From an uncultured Marinobacter sp. (GTDB lineage: Bacteria > Pseudomonadota > Gammaproteobacteria > Pseudomonadales > Oleiphilaceae), in NCBI RefSeq assembly GCF_947488835.1, contig NZ_CANLBK010000001.1, positions 186,001-250,000 on the forward strand: a DNA stretch of 64,000 nt. The letters run 5' to 3'. A model generated the notes under the pieces. That model saw nothing but the letters and a program-made list of their open reading frames with translations. It searched no databases and was not told the origin of the DNA. Positions 57,938 through 64,000 of this stretch are shown one piece after another. The translations under genes and the position numbers were made by a program. Each line of letters starts with the position of its first letter. Within the stretch, counting starts at the first letter, position 1.

Positions 57938-59125
57938 TTAAAAACTCTCAGCCAGGCGCGCAGCCTCGCGTGCGATTACAAGCTCTTCGTTGGTGGGAAT
58001 GACCAGAATCGGAAATCGTGAGTTGGCGCTTTCTATCCTGCCATCGCTGCGACGCCCGTTATGCTGATTCCGGTCCGAATCCAGATCAAATCCAAGCAGC
58101 TTCAGATGACCCAGTGTCTTCTGTCTTACCCGACTGCTGTTTTCTCCGATACCACCGGTGAATACAAGCGCATCAAGATGATCCAGTGAGGCCATCATGG
58201 CACCAACATACTTTGCCAGGCGGAAGGAGAATATCTCGATTGCTAGCGCTGAAGGCTCGTGCCCTTGGTCGGCCAGTTCACACAAGGTGCGCATATCGTT
58301 CGTTTTTCCGGATATTCCCAGAAGCCCACTGTTTTGGTTCAGTTCCTTGTGTACATCGGCTAATTGCATACCACGGGAGTTCAGGTAATCAAAAAGCCCC
58401 GGATCGATATCACCACTGCGGGTACCCATCACCAGTCCTTCCAGCGGGGTCAGACCCATGCTGGTGTCCACGCTGGCACCGTTCTTGATTGCCGTAATGC
58501 TGCACCCATTCCCCAGATGAGCTGAAATAATCGAGGTAGTGGCAAGGGTTTTACCAAGAAGACGCGCGGCCTCATTGGCCATAAAGAAATGGCTGGTTCC
58601 ATGGAACCCGTAGCGTCTTACGCTCCAGTCTCGATAGTAGGACTCTGGTAGTGCATAAAGATAGGCATGGGGTGCAAGGGTTTGGTGGTACGCGGTATCA
58701 AACACGGCGACTTGTGGTATTTCAGGAAACTGTTCCCGGGTGGCTTCAATGCCAGCAAGATTGACCGGGTTATGGAGAGGAGCCAGGCCTGCGCAGTCGT
58801 TGATTGCGTCCACAACACCGTTGTCTATTAAAACGGCTTCGCGGAAGGTTTCGCCACCATGCACCACGCGATGGCCGATAGAAGTGGGCGCTGCGGGCAT
58901 AAAATCACGCTCACGGAACGCCGATACCAATGCACTAAGGGCTTGCTTGTGATTAGCTTTGGCTGGCAATTCGACGATGCGATCATCACCATTGATTCGT
59001 GCGAAGGCTTGCGGCTCATTGAGCCGTTCTGCTATTGCAGATACGAGCTTTTCTTCATTTTCGTCGAACAAGGCAAGTTTCAGCGACGAACTGCCGCAGT
59101 TAACGACAAGAATGGACTGTTTCAT
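57938..59125 (-). CDS. ackA: acetate kinase
   Basis: A 395-residue kinase making acetate and ATP from acetyl phosphate, or the reverse. The N-terminal VNCGSSSLKLALF, GHRVVHGGE, YGFHGTSH and HLGNGCSITAI motifs and the C-terminal FTGGIGENSS are all present. It starts 21 bases after the stop of the GGDEF/EAL gene, suggesting one operon with it and pta. Confidence 0.96.
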   Translation of the reverse strand: MKQSILVVNCGSSSLKLALFDENEEKLVSAIAERLNEPQAFARINGDDRIVELPAKANHKQALSALVSAFRERDFMPAAPTSIGHRVVHGGETFREAVLIDNGVVDAINDCAGLAPLHNPVNLAGIEATREQFPEIPQVAVFDTAYHQTLAPHAYLYALPESYYRDWSVRRYGFHGTSHFFMANEAARLLGKTLATTSIISAHLGNGCSITAIKNGASVDTSMGLTPLEGLVMGTRSGDIDPGLFDYLNSRGMQLADVHKELNQNSGLLGISGKTNDMRTLCELADQGHEPSALAIEIFSFRLAKYVGAMMASLDHLDALVFTGGIGENSSRVRQKTLGHLKLLGFDLDSDRNQHNGRRSDGRIESANSRFPILVIPTNEELVIAREAARLAESF

Positions 59126-59146
59126 GTTACCGGTATTCCGTGAGAG

Positions 59147-61564
59147 TCAGGTTGGTGTACGGTGATTGGCTTTCAGCCACTCAATAAACTCCCCTGCAGG
59201 GAGTGGGCGACTGTAAAAATAACCCTGGGACAAATCACACCCTTCCTGCTTCAGGAAATGGGTCTGTGATTCCTCTTCAACGCCTTCCGCTATGATGGTT
59301 AGCCCGAGGCTGTGAGCCATATTAATTATTGCGCACACCAGGGAGGCTCCCCCTTGTGTCTTTGTCACATCGTTGATGAAGGTGCGGTCAATTTTGAGGG
59401 TATCGAACGGGTAGCTCTTGAGGTAGCTTAGAGCAGAGTAACCAGTACCGAAATCATCAACTGACAGGCGGATGCCCGCCCGGTCCAGCTCTCTGAGAAT
59501 TTCTGCTGTTTCGATGGAATTGTCGAGCAGCAAGCGCTCGGTAATTTCCAGTTCCAGCAACTGGGGGGCGAGATCGTTGTTGGTTAGCGCACGCATCACA
59601 GCATTGATAAATCCGGGGTCCCGGAACTGTCTTGGTGACACGTTGACAGAAATTCCAATATCCCGGCCGGCAATTGATTTCCACTCGGTAGCTGCGAGGC
59701 AGGCTTGTTCAAGCACCCACTCACCAATAGCGATGATAAGCCCCGTCTCTTCAGCCAGCGGAATAAAGCGGTCCGGCATGACCATTCCCATAGCGGGGTT
59801 GTTCCAGCGTAGAAGTGCTTCTACAGAACGCACTTCGCCGGTAGTGGTCTCAACAATCGGTTGAAAATACAGTTCGAATTCATTTTGCTCCAATGCCCTC
59901 CGCATGCGGGATTCCATTTGCAGACGCTCATGGGAGACCTCAGACATTTCGGGAGTGAAGTGCGCAAAGGAGCTTTTGCCTTGGCGCTTTGCCTGATACA
60001 TGGCGGCATCCGCGTGCTGAAGAAGGGTGCCACTGTTGTCCGAATCGGTCGGGAAAATTGCAATACCAATACTGGTCGTAACAAAGACTTCCTGGCCATT
60101 CAGGGTATAGGCCGGGGTAAAGTTCGAAAGAATACGTTCTGCCACTTGTGCTGCGGATTCAGAGCCGTTAAGCCCTGGCAAAATGACAAGAAATTCATCG
60201 CCTCCGAGCCTGGCGACCGTGCTTGTTCCGCGCAAACAACTGGATATTCGCCTCGCAGCTTCAATCAGCAGATTGTCGCCTGCGTCGTGCCCTAGTGTGT
60301 CGTTAATGTGCTTGAAGTTATCAAGATCCAAAAACATGACGCCAACCATGGTGCCTTCGCGGCGCGCCTGAGCCAGGGCCAATTTGAGCCTGTCCAATGC
60401 CAGCATGCGGTTGGGTAAACCGGTCAGTATGTCATAGTTCGCTTGACGCAATAATTGCTGTTCGTAACGCTTACGAATGCTGATGTCTTCACCGAGAATA
60501 AGGTAGCCCGTCGCTTCGCCAGCACTATCCTTGATTGGTGTAACAATAAGCTGTTCCCAAAAGCGCTCGCCATTGCGTCGTGCGCTGTTTACTTCACCCT
60601 GCCATACACCCACGCGCTGAACCTGCAGGCGGATGGATTGCCACAGTTGGCGATTCTCACGGATTTCCATGGTGTTATCGCTTAGTGCACCAGGGTGTTG
60701 GCCAACAATCGCTTTTGCGTTGTAACCCGTAAGCTGCGTGAACTTGTGGTTCGCAAACTCGACCCGCCACTGCCGGTCGCATATAACGACAGAGGAGGGG
60801 CTTTGCTCGATAGCCATGGAGAACTTGTGAATCTCGGCGGCATCCCTTTCCTGCCGCACCATGTCGTCATTCAAACGCTCGCGCATCTGGTTGATAGCAT
60901 CGGTTACTCGGCCGATTTCGTCCCTGTGGTGCGACGGCGTATCCGGACGGTCAAGAGTGAGCGGGGTGCCGAGGTTCTTCAGGGAGATGTCCTTTGCGTA
61001 GTTCGCCATAGCGGTTAAATGGCGGGTAACAAAGTGCTGGAAAACCCAGATGATCAATATCGATACAAAAAAGGTTTTCAGGAATTGGGTGGCGAGAATA
61101 ATGCCGACTTTAACCTTTAGATCTTCATAAACACGATCAAGATTGGCTGTTACCGTGAGCTCGCCCAGTTTGAATGCCCCTTCGCCCTCATGAAACAGAT
61201 CAAATTTGTGGGATTTGGTATCAGAGCCTCGAGGAATGTCTCCCATAACCAGCTCAGAGTCTGGTTCAATGCCCAGTCTCAGATGAACAATGTCTGGCAG
61301 GCTGAGAATCCCTTCCATCTGGGTTTGCAGAAGTTTCTGGTCAAGGGCCCAGAGGCTTCTGGCAAGGCTGGAGGCATACCCGGATTCAACCACAGCTATG
61401 CGGCTATCGATCTGTGATAGGTCTTTGCGGTAATCAGAATAAATTTGGATAGCCGATGCTATCAGCGTGAAGGCCGAGCTGAACAGAAGTATCCAGGCGA
61501 GCAGCCTGAAGGACAGGGGGGAGCCTGAGCGAAAACGTTGTAAGCGTGTCGGCAGTTTCGGCAT
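59147..61564 (-). CDS. membrane GGDEF/EAL cyclic-di-GMP protein with PAS domain
   Basis: An 805-residue protein. It has a membrane helix near residue 20-40, a periplasmic sensor part to about 165, a second helix (about 165-185), a HAMP-like region, a PAS domain (about 255-375; FSMAIEQSPSSVVICDRQWRVEFAN), GGDEF (LARLGGDEFLVIL, intact) and EAL (VEALLRW, intact, with DDFGTGYSALSYL). It can both make and break cyclic-di-GMP in principle. It is first in a probable operon with ackA and pta, which is unusual. Confidence 0.9.
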   Translation of the reverse strand: MPKLPTRLQRFRSGSPLSFRLLAWILLFSSAFTLIASAIQIYSDYRKDLSQIDSRIAVVESGYASSLARSLWALDQKLLQTQMEGILSLPDIVHLRLGIEPDSELVMGDIPRGSDTKSHKFDLFHEGEGAFKLGELTVTANLDRVYEDLKVKVGIILATQFLKTFFVSILIIWVFQHFVTRHLTAMANYAKDISLKNLGTPLTLDRPDTPSHHRDEIGRVTDAINQMRERLNDDMVRQERDAAEIHKFSMAIEQSPSSVVICDRQWRVEFANHKFTQLTGYNAKAIVGQHPGALSDNTMEIRENRQLWQSIRLQVQRVGVWQGEVNSARRNGERFWEQLIVTPIKDSAGEATGYLILGEDISIRKRYEQQLLRQANYDILTGLPNRMLALDRLKLALAQARREGTMVGVMFLDLDNFKHINDTLGHDAGDNLLIEAARRISSCLRGTSTVARLGGDEFLVILPGLNGSESAAQVAERILSNFTPAYTLNGQEVFVTTSIGIAIFPTDSDNSGTLLQHADAAMYQAKRQGKSSFAHFTPEMSEVSHERLQMESRMRRALEQNEFELYFQPIVETTTGEVRSVEALLRWNNPAMGMVMPDRFIPLAEETGLIIAIGEWVLEQACLAATEWKSIAGRDIGISVNVSPRQFRDPGFINAVMRALTNNDLAPQLLELEITERLLLDNSIETAEILRELDRAGIRLSVDDFGTGYSALSYLKSYPFDTLKIDRTFINDVTKTQGGASLVCAIINMAHSLGLTIIAEGVEEESQTHFLKQEGCDLSQGYFYSRPLPAGEFIEWLKANHRTPT

Positions 61565-61728
61565 CTTATACTTCAGCCACCCAGACCGGTTGATATAAAC
61601 AGATAGTCCATTATTCGCTGACTATAGCAGTCCTATTATTCAAATTCCCTGCAAATCCGCGAAAACACGGGATAATTATATTCACTTTTGTATTTGAGGG
61701 CTTTTGAGTTATAGCAGTGATGTCGCCA

Positions 61729-61742
61729 TTGATCTAGATCAA
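61729..61742 (+). promoter_or_regulatory. Anr/FNR box with class II promoter
   Basis: TTGATCTAGATCAA is a perfect FNR/Anr palindrome. Its centre lies about 41 bases before the start predicted from the TAATCT -10 element at 61764-61769, the standard class II activating position. It suggests induction at low oxygen of the small gene at 61808. Confidence 0.8.
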
Positions 61743-61807
61743 TATCCGTATTCAGTAGTGACGTAATCTGAGCTTAATCAAGTTTGAATATGGGTAGGAG
61801 AAAAAAT

Positions 61808-61963
61808 ATGTATATGGATGTGGTGGTTTTCGCTGGAATTGCGACTGTGTTGTTGATGGTGGCGTTTTTTGTTGGCGTAGGCATTTTCGTGATGCGGGAT
61901 CAAAAAGCTCACGGCTCTAGCGCAACAAAGAAAGATATTAAACTGGATAGAAAGGCCGCCTGA
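61808..61963 (+). CDS. CcoM-like small cytochrome cbb3 oxidase subunit
   Basis: A 51-residue protein with one membrane helix (about residues 5-28; DVVVFAGIATVLLMVAFFVG), then a basic and polar tail. The pattern MxxDxVVFAGxxTVxLMVxFF matches the small CcoM subunit of cbb3-type cytochrome oxidase in Pseudomonas. AGGAG lies eight bases before the ATG at 61808; a second Met at 61814 is an alternative. The perfect Anr/FNR box upstream fits a part of a micro-oxic respiratory oxidase. Its short length makes the assignment tentative. Confidence 0.65.
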   Translation: MYMDVVVFAGIATVLLMVAFFVGVGIFVMRDQKAHGSSATKKDIKLDRKAA

Positions 61964-62028
61964 ACAGGCGCGCCTTGATGTGGGCAAGTAAGCGCTTTTT
62001 TCACTCAAGAGTTCTATGAGAGAGAAAA

Positions 62029-62104
62029 TGGCGTCCCCTAGGGGGTTCGAACCCCTGTTGCCGCCGTGAAAGGGCGGAGTCCTAGGCCACTAGACGAAGG
62101 GGAC
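62029..62104 (-). tRNA. tRNA-Glu (anticodon TTC)
   Basis: A 76-base tRNA on the minus strand with encoded CCA. The acceptor GTCCCCT, the anticodon stem-loop CCGCCCTTTCACGGCGG giving TTC, and the GGGGTTCGAACCCC T arm are all clear. Confidence 0.96.
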
Positions 62105-62142
62105 GCAACGCTTTAAAACTTTGCCTCGTCGAGGTGGCGCGT

Positions 62143-62171
62143 ATATTAAGTAAGCCTCGTGCAGCTGTCAA
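62143..62171 (-). promoter_or_regulatory. promoter of tRNA-Glu
   Basis: On the minus strand, perfect TTGACA (62171-62166) and TAATAT (62148-62143) are 17 bases apart, about 38 bases before the tRNA. Confidence 0.8.
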
Positions 62172-62197
62172 CGCTTTTGATGAAAAAAGCTAATAAG

Positions 62198-63100
62198 TTA
62201 TTTAGTGCTGGCTTCGAGCGCTTCTGCAAGTGTCGGATAGCGAAATTCGAATCCGGAGTCGATCAGCCTTTCTGGTATTGCCCGTTGGCCAGTCAACAAG
62301 AGTCGTGACATCTTCCCGAGTGCAAGTTTGAGCACTGATGCCGGAACCGGGAAAATAGCGGGTCGATGTAGCGTGCTGGCAAGGCAAAGGGTGAACTCAC
62401 GATTGGTGACCGGGTTGGGACTGACTACATTGTATGCACCGGAGGCCTGTGGCGTTTCCAGCATCCAGATAAGAGCTGCGACCACATCCTCGCGATGAAT
62501 CCAGGGCATGTACTGATGCCCGGCACCAAGGCGGCCACCCAGTCCAAGCTTAAATGGCAAAACCATACGCTTCAAAAAGCCTCCCTCAGGACCTGCCACT
62601 ATGCCCGTTCTGGAGAGGCATACGCGCACTCCAAGCGATTCCAGTTCGAGCGCCGCCTTTTCCCAGTCCCTGCACATCTGGTGAGTAAACTCATCGTTGG
62701 GTGCGGTGTTTTCGGTTACCCGCAGCTCGCCCTGATCACCGTAAAAGCCCACAGCCGAGCCCGAAACTATCACGTCAGGCTTTTGCTTCCAGCTCTTGAT
62801 GACCTCTGCCAGAGTGTGGGTTAAAACCACGCGGCTGTTTATCAATGCCTGCTGCCGCTCGGCAGTCCAGCGCTTGTCGGCGATGCCTTCACCTGCGAGA
62901 TTGATCACGGCATCGAAACCCGCATGGCCCCGGAGGCTTTCAAGGTTATTGATCACTTCAACCTGCCCGCACAGGGCCCGTACTGCATCGGCGGACTGAC
63001 GGCTTAAAATGGTCAGCCCGTAGCCACGATCAAGCAACGTGCCGCAAAGCGCGCCGCCAATAAAGCCAGTGCCGCCGGTAATCAGTACGCGCTTGTTCAT
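62198..63100 (-). CDS. TIGR01777 family epimerase-like protein (YfcH)
   Basis: A 300-residue short-chain-dehydrogenase-like protein with Rossmann motif TGGTGFIGGALC at the start and the family blocks NLAGEGIADKRWT, SGSAVGFYGDQGE, ILVSRTGIV-like CLSRTGIVAG and MPWIHREDVVAAL. A DUF1731 tail ends it. Biochemical role unknown; it is often found with no operon partner. The cbiX-like gene begins 12 bases upstream, so the two are likely cotranscribed. Confidence 0.88.
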   Translation of the reverse strand: MNKRVLITGGTGFIGGALCGTLLDRGYGLTILSRQSADAVRALCGQVEVINNLESLRGHAGFDAVINLAGEGIADKRWTAERQQALINSRVVLTHTLAEVIKSWKQKPDVIVSGSAVGFYGDQGELRVTENTAPNDEFTHQMCRDWEKAALELESLGVRVCLSRTGIVAGPEGGFLKRMVLPFKLGLGGRLGAGHQYMPWIHREDVVAALIWMLETPQASGAYNVVSPNPVTNREFTLCLASTLHRPAIFPVPASVLKLALGKMSRLLLTGQRAIPERLIDSGFEFRYPTLAEALEASTK

Positions 63101-63111
63101 GTTGGTGCTCC

Positions 63112-63489
63112 TTAATCTTTGGTGCTGTGAGCCAGTTGCAGGGTTACCACGTCTTTGATGGCTTGTCCCAGAAGCGGGTTCTCTCCAATAGGGGGGGAAA
63201 GCGTAATATTTGCCCCTGTGGATGTCTCAAGGGCTGCAATCATGGCAGGCACATCTTTACGCAGGTGGCGTCCGGCGGCTAGAAAAAGGGGAACAATTGT
63301 GAATTCTCGGCTTCCGGCTGCCACACCGTCGCGAACGACGGCCTCCATGGAGGGTTCCGCCAGTTCCATATAGGCAATCCTCGAGTTTGCTACAGCCTTG
63401 AGCGTCGGCTCTGCAAGCGCTTCGAACGTATCGCACCAGCGTTTATCGCTGCTACCATGGGCTAACAGAATAATGCGGCGACTGCTCAT
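63112..63489 (-). CDS. CbiX-type sirohydrochlorin chelatase-like protein
   Basis: A 125-residue single-domain chelatase-like protein. The start ILLAHGSSDKRW carries the metal-binding His, and the FLAAGRHLRKDVPAMI block carries a second. Short CbiX proteins insert cobalt or iron into sirohydrochlorin as homodimers. A role in cobalamin synthesis would fit the use of the B12-dependent NrdJ, but this is inference. Confidence 0.85.
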   Translation of the reverse strand: MSSRRIILLAHGSSDKRWCDTFEALAEPTLKAVANSRIAYMELAEPSMEAVVRDGVAAGSREFTIVPLFLAAGRHLRKDVPAMIAALETSTGANITLSPPIGENPLLGQAIKDVVTLQLAHSTKD

Positions 63490-63590
63490 TCGTGCTCCTC
63501 GATGATCTGTGACAGGTGTCTGTCGTAAATTTGGTTGCGGGTCGGTATTCTCTGTCGATCCCGTCAGTCAAGATAACAGGGTGTTCTTTA

Positions 63591-64000
63591 ATGTTCGATT
63601 GGAAAGAGATTCTGGATTTCTGGTTCGGTGAATTAGATGAAAATGGACTCCCTGACAGCGAACATCGTAGTCGTTGGTTTCTCTCAAGCCGTAAGTTCGA
63701 CCAGGAAATTCGCCGTCGGTTTCTTTCCATGGTTCTGTTTGCGTCTGAGCAGGGTCTGGATCACTGGCGTAAGACTCCTGGTGGTCGGCTAGCTGAAATT
63801 ATTCTGCTTGACCAGTTTTCCAGAAATATTTTTCGGGGCGGGGCACTTGCGTTCGAGCAGGACAAGCAGGCAAGGGAGCTTTGCAAAGAAGCCATGCGCA
63901 GGGGAGGTGATGTCGCGCTTCCACCGATTCAGCGTGCATTTATGTATATGCCTTTACAACACTCTGAGCGGCTTGATGATCAAGCGTTGTCGGTGGAGTG
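63591..64000 (+). CDS. DUF924 family protein, partial
   Basis: The frame opens at ATG 63591 and runs off the right edge after about 136 residues. The start ILDFWFGELDENGLPD, the WRKTPGGRLAEIILLDQFSRNIFRG block and the FMYMPLQHSERLDDQ block are typical of the DUF924 (tetratricopeptide-like) family. Function unknown. No ribosome binding site stands out. Confidence 0.88.
   Translation, partial: MFDWKEILDFWFGELDENGLPDSEHRSRWFLSSRKFDQEIRRRFLSMVLFASEQGLDHWRKTPGGRLAEIILLDQFSRNIFRGGALAFEQDKQARELCKEAMRRGGDVALPPIQRAFMYMPLQHSERLDDQALSVE

Overview
The window looks like chromosomal DNA of a marine gammaproteobacterium close to Marinobacter. The support is gene order: queA-tgt-yajC-secDF, suhB-trmJ-cysE-iscRS, and ndk-rlmN-pilW-rodZ-ispG-hisS-yfgM-bamB-der follow the Pseudomonas/Marinobacter pattern, beside a split class II ribonucleotide reductase, RpoN-type flagellar promoters and an FNR/Anr-type box. 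The assignment comes from reading protein families by eye; no database search was run.

Layout. 1-1357 (accessory): the reverse strand carries what looks like the end of an integron cassette array, with a cassette gene, a well-formed attC-like site and a second cassette (small ORF plus membrane protein) leaving the left edge. 1358-2011 holds no convincing gene but has a perfect 22-bp inverted repeat. 2012-4940: nrdJb and nrdJa with an NrdR-type box upstream. 5561-9179: a secreted DUF6160-like protein and a three-gene ABC importer. 9421-14566: acyl-CoA ligase, thioesterase and a ferric iron importer (fbpA, fbpB) behind a Fur-like site. 14791-23417: PilZ protein, lipoproteins, a degenerate HD-GYP protein, an ABC-2 exporter, queF, a class III cyclase and a nitroreductase.

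23561-35012: flagellar rod, hook and ring genes flgBCDE and flgFGHIJKL. Each block starts with a good sigma-54 promoter match, and a long hairpin covers the junction between them. 35096-41877: tRNA-Leu, a lipoprotein, queA, tgt, yajC, secD, secF. 41991-55684: suhB (catalytic motifs lost), trmJ, cysE, iscR, iscS (short C-terminus, no iscU or chaperone genes after it), then ndk through der. 55711-61564: a probable operon of a GGDEF/EAL protein, ackA and pta. 61729-61963: an Anr/FNR box driving a 51-residue CcoM-like membrane peptide. 62029-64000: tRNA-Glu, a TIGR01777 epimerase-like protein, a CbiX-type protein and a partial DUF924 gene.

Working together: the flagellar block, PilZ protein, HD-GYP-like protein and GGDEF/EAL protein suggest a motility and cyclic-di-GMP theme. 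queF, queA and tgt are three steps of queuosine synthesis. The most unusual features are the cassette-array end, the iscRS locus without its assembly genes, the SuhB-like protein without catalytic residues, and the promoter-in-hairpin arrangement before flgF.
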